Part shown: piece after piece, positions 37,601 through 49,595 of the stretch
Position numbering within the stretch: position 1 is the first letter of the stretch
How the letters are laid out: the number at the start of each line of letters is the position of its first letter
Origin: Parasponia andersonii
Lineage: Eukaryota; Streptophyta; Magnoliopsida; Rosales; Cannabaceae
DNA length: 64,000 nt
Assembly (NCBI GenBank): GCA_002914805.1
Contig: JXTB01000002.1
Location: 398,514-462,513 of the forward strand
Direction: 5' to 3'
Program-made: the position numbers and the translations under genes
The notes under the pieces: model-generated
The model's database searches: none
Told to the model about the DNA's origin: nothing
What the model saw: the letters and a program-made list of their open reading frames with translations, nothing else

Positions 37601-38276
37601 AAAATGTTAATACCCAGTCAAATAGTATTTTCAACAAGTACATCAAAACTTAACCGACCTGCGCGACTAAATACATCTCCTTTCTTCGTCAAAACCAAAA
37701 AATAAAAAATGCCCATCTCCACATTATACTCCCTATTACTTTCCCTCCAATTTTCTCGGCAACCAAACAAATATACGTAATATATCCGCACATATACACA
37801 CAAACGTACACTTAAAGTGGCGACCCGGGGCGTATTTAGCGGCGGCGAAGTGACAATCTTTCTGAGAGCGCCGGCGCCGGAGTCGTCGCTAGGCTCCAAC
37901 AAAGCCTTGAGCGAAATCACCTGCTGAATCGCCTGCGATTTGTTCCACGAAGGCCTTCGCATCCCTGTACGGACACGTGTTACTCCACATATATACAGAC
38001 ATGTATAGAATAATTCAATCACATTTTTTAATATTCCAAGACAAGAACAACTAATCAAATCCGCCATTAAAAAATTCCCAAAAGCTAAAAACCCAAAAAC
38101 TAAAATAAAACAAAATCAAATAAAAAAAAAAAGGAGAGAAAAAAAGAAAAGAAAAGACCTTTTTCTTTGAGGTATTTGCGGCAATCTTCACGGGTGAGCT
38201 GAGAAATGTCATCCTCGGTAAGCTGGTTTAGGGGTTTGTCCAGAATGGACCGAAACGTCGTCGTTCCAGCGCTCAT
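34605..38276 (-). CDS. TIFY4B: PEAPOD (PPD / TIFY4-type) transcriptional regulator
   Basis: PPD proteins limit meristemoid division and set leaf and seed size. They are nuclear and recruit the KIX8/9-TOPLESS corepressor through the PPD and TIFY regions. Exons: 38159-38276, 37810-37964, 37338-37498, 36423-36513, 36186-36348, 35938-35982, 34997-35060 and 34605-34875, giving 355 residues. The N-terminal PPD domain (1-91) holds KPLNQLTEDDISQLTREDCR and GMRRPSWNKSQAIQQVISLK. The TIFY domain near 157-185 reads MTIFYCGKVNVYEG. A Jas-like segment near 251-266 reads SRKVSLQRYLEKRKDR. A VDLNE motif near the C-terminus resembles the EAR-like tail of PPD proteins. It is followed by about 20 extra residues ending TASV, so the last exon end is less certain than the rest. 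TIFY4A versus 4B naming is not resolved. Confidence 0.9.
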
Positions 38277-38439
38277 GGCGGGAATCTCGCCGGAGCTCGG
38301 CGCCGGACACGGAGGAGGTGGAGGTTAGTGGCAGTGATCTGTACTGAATTGTAAATTGGTGGAGATATGGGGGGTGGAAATGTGCAAAAGAAAAAGGGTA
38401 AAGTGTGAGAAAGATAGTGTGGGTGTGAGTGAGAGAAGC

Positions 38440-38442
<3 letters not shown>

Positions 38443-38478
<36 letters not shown>
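38443..38478. repeat. (GA)n microsatellite in PEAPOD upstream/leader region
   Basis: An 18-unit ga run, 170-200 bases upstream of the PEAPOD ATG. On the gene strand it is a CT tract, as is common in plant leaders and core promoters. Confidence 0.9.
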
Positions 38479-38480
<2 letters not shown>

Positions 38481-39565
38481 TTCTTTGTTTTACTTTTGGA
38501 AGGTAGGGAGTAACATTTTAGCAACAGCATTGCACCCTAGACTGCCACATAAGCCTTGTCTGAATTATTGTGGACTTAAAAAGAAACTAATTCATTATTT
38601 TATTCTGTTTTATTTCCTTTTTAACTTTTTTTTTTTCCAAACAAAAATTATTGATTACCGTACTTATGTTTAAGGATGTACTAAGTTGCCGGTTGTCCCG
38701 TCGATTAGGATATAACATGATAGGAATAGAATTCGTTTGCGGATCATCTTTGTGTCAAAATTGTTGATTTTTATTTTTCATTTTCCCTTTTGTGTTCCCT
38801 TATATTCTATAATCTGATTGTTTAACATGTGATATATACCGTTTAATAATACTTCATAATTAGTTAAGCTATGCAAAACACTTGGAATGAAATCACCTGT
38901 CTAATTTTCTATTTCAAAAATTATTTTATTCACTTATATATTCATAAATTAGTAATAATTATTCTTTTAAAAAAGTTTACAAAAAATAACTAATCGTTGA
39001 ATTAGATTTTTTATTTTAGTTTTGCTATTTGTCAATAAGGTAATAAGAACAAATTAGACAATCTTTTGAGACGATAGATCTCAGTCTCAAAAAGACTTCT
39101 TAATTTACCTTTTAATTAAAAAGTAAATTTTACACTATTGATATTTTGTCTTATTTCTTTGTTATATTGGCCTTCGTCATTTTCAATTTAATAAATTGTA
39201 TCTTTTTGTATAATTGGTTCTTGTATACGAAAATACCATTATTCATGCACTTGTTAAGAATCATCATCGTACTTCTAGGAGAAATTAAGAAGAATTTAGG
39301 TGAGTGACCAATATTTTAAATAAATTTTATAGCTAAATATTTTAATATATATATTTTGACACTTGGTAGATAGATATGTCTATCCAATTCAATTAAACCA
39401 ATTTTAGTTAATATACTAAGTATATAAATTTTTATGCTTAGTATATAATATTTTATATTTAGTATATAAATATATATACCGCATATTTTGCTATAACATT
39501 TGAAAAATAGAAATTTACTTGAATTGGGCCCAAAATCCAATCATTTTGCTATAAAACCCATAAAT

Positions 39566-39817
39566 TAATAGGTATAACGAAAGAAAAATACTCATACCAT
39601 ATATCAAAATAGACGGTGAAAAGATTCATTTTGGATAATATTCTTTTTTTTTTCAAACGATTATAAAAAAGAATGAATTAACACCCAAATTTTAATAGGT
39701 ATAACAAAAGAAAAATACTCATATCATATATCAAAATAGACCATGAAAAACTTCACTTTGGATGATATTCTTTTTTTTTTCCTCAAAATATCATAAAAAA
39801 AAATTAATTAACACACA
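39566..39817. repeat. ~126-bp tandem duplication
   Basis: Two adjacent units start at 39566 and 39692 with ttaataggtataac and share ggatgatattctttttttt-type and atcatatatcaaaatagac-type sequence. The copies differ at several positions. Non-coding. Confidence 0.75.
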
Positions 39818-42206
39818 TCTGAATTCAACGAAAAAACTATTGATAGTCGTTCAACTTGTATGAACCTTCTACAAATATCGATCGTTATTCACAGATGATG
39901 AGTCTTTTTGTTGAGTTATGAGATGTCTATCTTGTCTTCGTAATCATGACTATGGGTTTGGCGAAAAAAAAAAAAGAGATGTTACTGAGTTCACATGTTA
40001 TATTTGGGTTGACACAATAATGTCATAATCCAAACATAAAATGATTAATAAATGTATTAAAAATTTAAATTCAAATACAACAGAAATATTTAACTCGTTA
40101 ATAAATATATTATGTATTTTATTGTTATCTATTTGATACGATTTGTCATATTTAATACGATTATGCACTAACTAATTCGAGTAAATACATAGAAATATTT
40201 TTGAAATTAATCCAAATCACATTTAAAACCTTAAAATATTAATAAACATATTATATTTGTATTATATTATATTGATATACGAATGACATATTTAATTAAA
40301 TATATTACATAAGTCATTTTTGAGTTAAGCAAGTTAAACCGCAATCCACCCAATAATTATGTGTTGACCCAAAATTCATATAAAAATTAAATGTATTATC
40401 CAAATTCGTTTACTAATTTCACGTAGAAAATTGTCAGCCTGATTACTCATTTTGATCCAATAAAATTATAACAGAGCATGTTACTGTTAAAATACCATTC
40501 ATTGGCTATTCCCTCTAAAATTATATTAGAAGAAAAAAAAACGAAATTATTGGACAAAAAAGACTTATATTTGAGTTGTAACTACATGGGTATGAAGCGG
40601 GGACCAACAATGAAAAAATTCTGAAAATAATATTTAACTCTTGAAATATATCAACTATTTGAGTTGATTAATTTGAAGTATCATTAGTTCAAGAGATAGT
40701 TACAAAAACTTTTCATTGATTTTGGCTAAATTAAACAATCTACTTTGAATTATGAAAAAGAAACAAAAAATGTCCTCCCCTCGAATTTTAGTTTATCAAC
40801 AAACATATCATTGAGTCAAAAACTAAAACAACAATAACAACAAAATTGGAGGGTTAATTTAAATTCAATATTTTACTAATGGTATTTTTGTTTTCCTAGT
40901 TTTCTAATTTTGACTTAGTTGCTGATTTGGTTAAAATTAATTCCAAAAGGAGAATTTTTTTAGATTCACAAACCAAATATGGATTGAAACTCTATATTTG
41001 GTAGGAGAGAAAAGGAGAAGGAAAAGGAAAAGGGAGATGAAGAGAAAATAGAAGAGAAAATTTGAGGAAAAAAAATTGAGATGGGGTCCATAAAAATTTT
41101 TCACTTTAAATTTGAGAGAAAAGTGGAAGAAAAAATACTTTAACCAATCACAAAAATAAATTTATTATATTAATCTTGCATATGAATTTTTAAAATCACT
41201 ATATTGAGGATAAAATAGTTATTTTTAAATAATTTATTTACTTTTCATACTAAACAAATATGAATGAAAGATACTTTCTTTTCTATTCTATTTTTTTCTT
41301 TCCCTCCTAATTTTTCTTTCGTTCTTATTTGCAAGTAGATTCTTGGAGTAAATTAAAAAAAAAAAAATGAGAGAAGGATTTTGTAATAATTCTTTAATTT
41401 ATTGCTGACCTATTATGCATTAAGGCCACTTGAAAAGTTGCTACATACAATTATAAATGAGATTTAGTATTAGTTGTGTTTGGTTGAGACATGCAATGTG
41501 TTCCAGCTGGAATTGGCTTTAGTGATCAGGGCAAAGAATTTTTATTTAAAAGCGATAAAGATGAGAAAATCCGTATAAAGGTTGGTTTATCATTGCTAAG
41601 GACTCATGAAGACATGATAATAAAATTTGGAACATTATGGTACACTAGTACATGCTAATGTTAATTATAGTTTTATCCGATTTAGGGTAACTATAGTTAT
41701 TAGTAGTTTCAATATTACCAAATCTGAAGAATGAGCAGTTTCAACACTTTCCACTTTCTTTGTTACTCATCCACCGTTTATTCTTGATAAGTGTATGATA
41801 TTAATTTTGCAGTTTAATAAGTAACAACTATGTCTCCACTCTTAAATTAGTCAAAATGACAAAACGCTCTATTTTAAAGTCTTCTTTTACTCATGGAGGC
41901 TGTAATCAAATATTCATGTCTTCGCATTATTCTTAGAAATCCAACTGAGTAGATGTGAGTTTTGGAAGTGACTTTTATCACTGGGATCTCATTCATCATT
42001 TTTTATTATAAAAAAAAATATACCTCCAAACTATTCATCAAATATATATAAATTTCTCTCGACTTTTCTTTCGAATTTACATGTTTGGTATAAAAAGAAT
42101 AATACACTAATTGCTGCAAAAAGTGTAGCTGAAAAATCAAACCAAAAGAAAACTAACATGGTCAGTTTTTTAGGTAGTTTAACAAAAAATTTTACATTTT
42201 CAAGTG

Positions 42207-42211
42207 CTCAC
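42207..42211. repeat. Target site duplication, left (ctcac)
   Basis: The five bases ctcac just left of the element are repeated at 51402-51406 just right of it, as expected for LTR retrotransposon integration. Confidence 0.85.
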
Positions 42212-43021
42212 TGCCGGAGCGGTTTCGCACAGCTGTCCACGTGTCTCGAAATGCTGATGCTGTATCCTCCAACTGTCCACGTGTCCTTACTGTCTCAAAG
42301 TCCTCTAAACTCCAAGCAAGATCTGAGAAGCGGGGGTGGCTACCTGCAAAGACTCTCTGATACTTAAGTCAGTGGTTTATCTTTGACACAGGGTAGCAAG
42401 GAAAATATTTCAGTATGAATATCTATCTGTTTCTTATTCACAGACTTTTTTTATATATATCAGTTTTTAAGCGTATATGCCCCTCTCGGGAACACATGAC
42501 TTTTATATATGTAGTCCTGAGATAGTGAACCGCGTGGTTCTCAATTTCAGGACTGAGTACCTTTTCTCGAAATCTTTTTCAACAGTCACGGGCCGAGATT
42601 TTTGCAATCTCCTATGTGCTGTCGTGGCCTGATTTTCGCCGCCTCCTATGACTTCAATCTGTCAGGAGTAAGATTTGGGCAAATCGCCGTTCTGTCAGGA
42701 CGTCTTGTCCCTGGCACACACACCTACCCAAGATTGCATTAAATGCTCTGTCTGGGTCTGGAGCCGTGAGTTGCTTTCCATTGTATTCAGTCTGAAGATC
42801 CTTGGGGCTTCTGACCCTCCCGACTGTCGAGGTAAGGGCCACTGTACCCAGATGGTAGACCCTTGGGGCTTCCAACCCCCAGCTATCGAGGTTGGGGTCA
42901 GACCCGTTCAGGGTCAGTGATGGACTCGGCCCTAACTTCGGACGGCCCAATGGCCGATTGTGAGATCACGTGCGACCCGCGTGCCTTCCACGTGGCGTAT
43001 GGCTCAGAAACGGGTCCCACA
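42212..43021 (-). repeat. 3' LTR of the Tat/Retand-like element
   Basis: About 810 bp. On the minus strand it begins TGTGGGACCCG and ends CCGCTCCGGCA. It matches 50583-51401 with scattered substitutions and small indels. Confidence 0.9.
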
Positions 43022-43036
43022 ACTGCCCCCATTTCC
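43022..43036 (-). other. Polypurine tract
   Basis: On the minus strand AAATGGGGGCAGT directly precedes the 3' LTR start TGTGGG. A G-rich purine tract here is what primes plus-strand DNA synthesis. It fixes the element's orientation. Confidence 0.7.
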
Positions 43037-43401
43037 CTACTTGATGGACTCGTGTCCATTAAGTGGGGAAATCGTCTCTCCGTTCCTCCAATCTGGGGGA
43101 CGCACGTGGTTCCCCCTTCCCGATGCGGAGGTACGTCATCCTTCATCACGAGATCTGTTTGAATTTTGAAGTTCTGACTGCTCGGTTTCCCTTATTCTCC
43201 CTTTTTCCAAAAAAAAAAAAAAAAACTCTTCGGCTTCTCCCCTATAAAAACCATAATTGTGCTCATTTTCCATTTTACCAAAATTTTCAATCATTCCAAC
43301 CTCATAAAATTCTAGGGTTTCTGCTTCCTTCTCTTCTAAAACTCTTTTAGTCGCGTTTCGGAATAATAGCTTCAAATCAAATCTAGGAATTGCAACCCGT
43401 T

Positions 43402-46394
43402 ATGGATTCAGAACTAGATTCACTGAGGAGGCAGCTCTGCCTCCCCAGAGGAGTGACGCTTCAACAGGTTGAGGGCCCTACAGACTGGTACCTCTGCCCC
43501 TGCACCCCCGAGGGTTCCATCATCCTGGGTAGGAAGCATCTGGACTGTCTGCGATTCCCTTTGCCTCCCTAATCCACCAATTTTTTGCCTTGACGGGAAT
43601 CCATCTGATGCAGCTGAATGCAAACGGGATTATGATTCTGATGGGGCTTTCTGCCTTTTCAGTTATCTATAACATGCATATCGACCTGGAGGTGGTCTTT
43701 TATGCTTATAAGCTTATTTTGATCCCCAAAAAGGGCTCCTACCCCATCTTCTATCTCTAGCCGCTGCCTGGGTGCCACATTTTTTGGGGGTTGCCGCGGT
43801 CAGACAAATAATAGGACTCTCACGCCAGGCTTTATTCCGTTGGAGGGGCGTGGTGCTCCTCTTGGGTGAATAGAGAGCATTTCCAAGTCCCATCAGTCTT
43901 CCTGCAGAGTAAGTATTAGGCCATGATTTTTGGGCCTGGGTCCTGTCCAGATATTATTGCTCATGTTACTTTGTCTTGTGCAGCCTCAGTAGAAGAAAGC
44001 AGGTTCGAGCCGCACCTATCAGCTGAGTGGCTCAAAAGCCTGGAGGGGATCATAATCTTCAGCTCTCCAGGAGAATGCAGGCACATTCAAGCCATCCTTA
44101 ACCCCCTAACGATGAACATGATGCCCAGGATGGTCTCATACCTTCCCTTCCCTTTGGATACCTGGGTCATCATCAAGCACCTGAAGAGTCGACTTGACGC
44201 CTCCGCCCTGAACCGATTTCACCGGGATGAAGGCGACCGGATCACCATGGTGAGTCGGTAGGTTGCGGATTCAAGCCAGTTGGCGGGCACCAACGATCTG
44301 GTAGCGCCGTCCAATCATGAGCTCGAGGAGGCCGTGAGGCTTGTGGCTGCGGAGTGCGTCAGGCTCTGCAAGGAAGAAAACGCTGCCCCCAAGAGGGCTA
44401 GGGGTGAGTTTATTTTCAAATCTTTGAGTTTTTGTGGGTCGGACCGCGATTGCAAACTAATTTCATCGTTTGTTCTTCACAGGTTTTGAGACGGGCCCAT
44501 CAGCCGGCCCCTCTCCCACCAAAGGGGGTGTCACGGCATCTAAAGCTCAAGCCAAGGCATCTGCTGGCCGGCGCCTTGTCGTGTATTCGGGAGGAGTAAA
44601 ACCAGTGGCTCCCCGCTCCGACGCAGGCGGATCTCCACCCGGGGGATCGTCTGCCATCCTGATCGTGCGCGAGGAAGAGACGATGCCAAGTCCGACTGGG
44701 GGGTCTGCAGCAGTGATCTCGCCCACCCCTGACTCCAGTTCGAAATCGAGTACTGCTAGCCTCGGTGGAGAGATCGCCGAGCTCAGTGGGGGAGCTCTGA
44801 GATTGAAGTCCAGACTCTCTTTCCCTCCCCCGGTCCCTACAAAGTGGCAACGCGAGGTCGGCTCATCCAATGAGGAAGAGGGCCGGGTAGAGAAGAGGGG
44901 CAGGGTCATCCTTTCGTCTAACAGTGACGATGATAGGGCGACGCTGACCCTTCTAAGGAGAAAATGGTCAGCACGCGGCGGCCAGCCCAGTGGAGGTGCA
45001 CCGCCTCCCACCTTGGTCGATGGCAATCCTGATGGCTCCGGACCTCCCTCGGTCCCTATCGCCCTTGCTCTAGAGGCGTGCTCGGTGGGCGGAGAGGATG
45101 CCCTTATGGCCAGCGAGGCAGGGCCGCAGCCCCCGGGTGTGGGCGACACTCAAAGGGATGGTCCAGCCACAAAGCCGGAGCTGGAGACCCTTACGTCAGA
45201 GAATGTCGAGCTCGTCACTACCCGCACTCTTGCGCAGGTTTGTTACATTCGGGTGCTTTTATGTTTTTCAACATCTTTGGTAAATACTGACCCCTTCTAT
45301 TGTTGTTTAACTTGCAGCTGTCTGCTATCCAGTCCTACTACTCTGCTCACGTCAGGGATCTGACCGAGGAGCTGAGCTCTCATTCTGTGCTAGCCGAGCG
45401 CAGCGAGGCTGCCCTCGCCGAATTGAGGTCTAACTTCGATGTATATCGGGGCCTCGAGGAAGCAAGGGTTAGTAGCACGATGGCACACGCTCTGAGTGTC
45501 GAGAGAGCCAAAAGCGAGGAGATAGCTACGAGATTGGCTCAGGCGAAAGCCGACAGGCTTGCCCAATCCGAAGCCGCCAGACTGGCTCAGGGTGAGCTGA
45601 GGATCAAGGAGCAAGAGCTACAGAGTACGGGGGCAGAGATGGGACTGGCCTTTATCGCTCGTGACCAGGCTGTAGAGGACACCAAGGAAGCGAGAAAAGC
45701 TGAGGCGGCAACCAAGCTAGAAGCCCATGCTCTGCAACGCAGACTTGATCGGTCCCATGAGGTAAACCGACATCTCTTTCTGGACCATAAAAATCTGATG
45801 GGTGCTCAAGTGGAGATATCTTGTAAACATTGCGAGGACCTCACTGGTATTAACTCTTTATTGGTCGACTTATCGCAGCGGCAAGCAGAACTCAGATTGG
45901 CAGCGCTGAAGGATAGACTGGCGGATGCAGAGAAGTTAAAAACAAGGTACCAGAAGCAGGTAGACATTCTTTCTGCAGAAAGTTACAGGTCTGTTTAGGA
46001 GAATAGAGAGTTTGAAAATCACACTAAGGTGGTGACACCAGACCAATTTAACGATCAGAAATGCGCCGAGAGGGACCACTACTCCATCAAGAACTACATG
46101 CAGCAGCTCGGGGACGAGATCAGAATCACATACCCAGCTGACGTGCTGGAGATGCTTGCTGCGGAGAAAGATGGGCCTCTACATCTGCCCCTGGTGCCAC
46201 AGAGCTCGTCCCTGCTTCTGGTCCGCCAGATCGAACTCCGAAAGCCCTGGACATTCAGCCTAGCCTCGGGGTCTCAACTGGTGAAGGGTCTGGGGCGGTC
46301 GTCGTATCTAGTGACGAATCTGATCCGGCCATGCCACCCTTCTCCAAGGCTGGTCCAAGCACTGAGGTTGGCCGCACCTCCTCGGAGGAGGTAA
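43402..46394 (+). pseudogene. Antisense ORF of the retrotransposon (gypsy-type transposon domain plus coiled coil), decayed
   Basis: Runs opposite to the host element. The N-terminal part has MDSELDSLRRQLCLPRGVTL and, after a frameshift near 43570, FFALTGIHLMQLNANGIMIL and DLEVVFYAYKLILIPKKGSY. This matches my recollection of the plant putative gypsy-type transposon domain (PF04195). A stop follows near 43760. A later segment (VEESRFEPHLSAEWLKSLEG) is in another frame. Two clean introns with GT-AG ends are visible, 44404-44482 and 45238-45317; joining across them keeps the frame (ARG-FETGPS and TLAQ-LSAIQS). The distal part is a Gly/Pro/Ser-rich linker then an Ala/Glu/Arg-rich coiled coil, with one in-frame TAG at 45996. 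Function unknown. Confidence 0.7.
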
Positions 46395-46858
46395 CTAGGA
46401 CCCCCAATTCTGTATATTTGTAAAGCTAATCATTCATTGTAACCCTTCAAATAAATAATAAGGAAAGCGCCACCATTTTTTTTGACTGTTTTCTTTCGCG
46501 TCCGACCGTTTGTATAAATAATTGTAAGGACTCGATTTCGGATTATTAGTGAGCCTCCCTCAGGTCATGATTATTTGGACTAGCTTCGGAAATAGGGGTA
46601 CAAGCTTTGGCTCATCCGGATTTGCAGAAGTATAACTCTCGTTATAACTTATTTTAGCAGAGTTCGACCTACGCGTGTGGCTGGATTTCTCCGACCCTAA
46701 ATGGGACCGTGCTCGGAACCAGCTCCAGGGATTGGTCGACCATTGCTTAGACCCGTCGTTGCAGAGGAGAAGGCCTGGGCTTGGCTCTTGTCGGGAACAA
46801 ATAGGGCATTATCATTCCGACGTCTCCTTAAGAGTCCACTCTAAACCTGCACCTCGCA

Positions 46859-47617
46859 AGTAGGGCTCCTGAGTACTCACCACTATTATCTGCGCACTTT
46901 GTATTTTTAGGACATAATAAATAGGCCTTAATCTTGATTCTTGCTTTCACGTTTGGTTTGTCTCTAGACTACTTCCAACGGGTAGACTCCAAATCTGTTC
47001 ATATCTTGACCATGCAAAGATAGATCTTTACTTGGCTAGAGTCTGTTTCCCTTTAACTTTTCGTGTAGTCAAAACATTCCTTAGGGAGGGTCCACTTCCA
47101 ACGGGTGGATTCTGATCCTGCCTTCCTTTAGCTCTTCGTGTAGCTAAAAGTGTTCCTTTGGGGATCCGCTAGCTAGCTTTTTGGTTGCATGCCCCCTTTC
47201 TCTTCATACGTTTTCTTAGGTCATCGACAGGTGCTTTATTGCTCGATTCGATTCCCAGAGTACGATCGTTTTCGAGGTTTGCTGACAGGTTTTTGGTGCG
47301 CAGCGATTTTTCTCTTCGCACATTTTCTCGGTTCGTCGACGAGTGACGTGAGTCCCAGAGTGCGAGCATTTTCAAGGTCTGCTGGCAAGTTTTCGTTTGC
47401 ACAGCAGCTCACTCTTCGCACGTTTTTTCGGGTCGTCGACGAGTGACGTGAGTCCCAGAGTGCGAGCATTTTCAAGGTCTGCTGGCAAGATTTTGTTTGC
47501 ACAGTAGCTCACTCTTCGCACGTTTTCTCGGGTCGTCGACGAGCGACGTGAGTCCCAGAGTGCAAGCTTTTTCGAGGTCTGCTGGCAAGATTTTGTTTGC
47601 ACAGCAGCTCACTCTTC
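46859..47617. repeat. ~760-bp segment duplicated across an N (left copy)
   Basis: Starts agtagggctcctgagtactc. The same sequence with a few per cent differences restarts at 47619, right after the N at 47618. It includes the non-repetitive spacer and about four units of the ~100-bp array. It may be an assembly artefact. Confidence 0.75.
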
Positions 47618-49030
47618 NAGTAGGGCTCATGAGTGCTCACCACCATTATCCGCGCACTTTGTATTTTTAGGACATAATAAATAGGCTTTAATCTTGATTC
47701 TTGCTTTCACGTTTGGTTTGTCTCTGGACTACTTCCAACGGGTAGACTCCAAATCTGTTCATATCCTGACCATGCAAAGATAGATCTTTACTTGGCTAGA
47801 GTCTGTTTCCCTTTAACTTTTCGTGTAGTAAAAACATTCCTTAGGGAGGGTCCACTTCCAACGGGTGGATTCTGACCCTGCCTTTCTTTAGCTCTTCATG
47901 TAGCTAAAAGTGTTCCTTTAGGGGTCTGCTGGCTAGCTTTTTGTTTGCACGCCCCCTTTCTCTTCGTACGTTTTCTTGGGTCATCGACAGGTGCTTTATT
48001 GCTCGATTCGATTCCCAGAGTACGATCGTTTTTGAGGTTTGCTGGCAGGTTTTTGGTGCGCAGTGATTTTTCTCTTCGCACATTTTCTCGGGTCGTCGAC
48101 GAGCGACGTGAGTCCCAGAGTGCGAGCATTTTCAAGGTATGCTGGCAAGTTTTCGTTTGCACAGCAGCTCACTCTTCGCACGTTTTCTCGGGTCGTCGAT
48201 GAGCGACGTGAGTCCCAGAGTGCGAGCTTTTTCGAGGTCTGCTGGCAAGATTTTGTTTGCACAGCAGCTCACTCTTCGCACGTTTTCTCGGGTCATCGAC
48301 GAGCGACGTGAGTCCCAGAGTGCGAGCATCCTTGAGGTCTGCTGGCAAGTTTTTGTTGCACAGCAGTTTCCTCTTCGCACGTTTTCTCGGGTCGTCGACG
48401 AGCGACGTGAGTCCCAGAGTGCGAGCATTTTCAAGGTCTGCTGGCAAGTTTTCATTTGCACAGCAGCTCACTCTTCGCACGTTTTCTCGGGTCGTCGACG
48501 AGCGACATAAGTCCCAGAGTGCGATCGTTTTTGAGGTCAGCTGGCAAGTTTTTGTTGCACAACAGTTTCCTCTTCGCACGTTTTCTCGGGTCGTCGACGG
48601 GCGACGTGAGTCCCAGAGTGCGATCATTTTTTAGGTCTACTGGCAAGTATTTGTTTGCACAGCAGCTCACTCTTCGCACGTTTTCTCGGGTCGTTGACGA
48701 GCGACGTGAGTCCCAGACTGCGATCGTTTTTGAGGCCAGCTGGCAAGTTTTTGTTGCACAGCAGTTTCCTCTTCGCACATTTTCTCGGGTCGTCGACGGG
48801 CGACGTGAGTCCCAGAGTGCGATCGTTTTTGAGGTCTGCTAGCAAGTTTTTGTTTGCACAGCAGTTCACTCTTCGCACGTTTTCTCGGGTCGTCGACGAG
48901 CGACGTGAGTCCCAGAGTGCGATCGTTTTTGAGGTCTGCTGGCAAGTTTTTGTTGCACAGCAGTTCACTCTTCGCACATTTTCTCGAGTCGTCGACGAGC
49001 AACGTGAGTCCTAGAGTGCGAGCATTTTTT
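47219..49030. repeat. GC-rich tandem array, ~100-bp unit
   Basis: Units contain tctcgggtcgtcgacgagcg, acgtgagtcccagagtgcga and tctgctggcaag. I count about four units before 47618 and about eleven from 48000 to 49030, spaced 98-101 bases apart. Because the unit is close to a multiple of three, long overlapping ORFs appear in several frames of both strands; these are by-products of repetition. It lies between integrase and the antisense ORF, where Tat-lineage elements often carry tandem repeats. Confidence 0.9.
47618..47618. other. Single N base at a probable contig join
   Basis: An isolated N separates two near-identical copies of a ~760-bp segment. Confidence 0.95.
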
Positions 49031-49422
49031 GTACGAGTAGTGCGTATGGTCTGCAAATTTGGCGGACCCTTTCCCGCGGTAGCCTGGTATGATTTTTTGC
49101 ATGTGCAACCGAGGCGTGGGGTCTACTACTATGGGTTGACCCTATTCCATAGTTAGCCTAAAACATTGGGTCTGCCTCTATGGGCAGAACCTTTCCGTAA
49201 CAGCATAAAACGTCTGGTCTGCCTTTGTGAGCTGACCGCCTTTTCCGTAGCTGCACAAAACGTCGGGTCTGCCTTTGTGGACAGACCCCTTTTCCGTAGC
49301 AGTCCAAAAGATGAATTCGTTTGGTAAAAAACGAACTTGACCTGTTTTGGATTTAAACTTTCAATAATATAAGCATTCGCATGGTCTTACATCATATATA
49401 GGTGCCGTACACGTGATATTTT

Positions 49423-49595
49423 TTCAAGTGCTGAGCGTTCCATGTGTTCGGCACGTTTTTCCCCATTTTGAGTTCCTTCAAGACATATGCACCATTGTCG
49501 AGCGCTTTNTTCAAGTGCTGAGCGTTCCATGTGTTCGGCATGTTTTTCCCCGTTTTGAGTTCCTTCAAGACATATGCACCATTGTCGAGCGCTTT
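49423..49595. repeat. 86-bp duplication around an N in integrase
   Basis: 49423-49508 and 49510-49595 are the same 86 bases with two differences, split by the N at 49509. It repeats the integrase block containing KALDNGAYVLKEL. An unmerged contig overlap is the simplest explanation. Confidence 0.85.

Larger units (their letters stand above)
38277..42206. other. AT-rich spacer left of the LTR element
   Basis: There is no gene-like ORF. It contains the ~126-bp tandem duplication listed separately and a purine-rich stretch near 40990-41120 (ttggtaggagagaaaaggag). The latter resembles the left end of the MITE-like element at 53601. Confidence 0.5.

Noticed and set aside
47169..49056. Many overlapping 75-150 codon ORFs on both strands
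   Set aside because: They come from a ~100-bp tandem repeat that is open in several frames; no domain and no preference for one frame.
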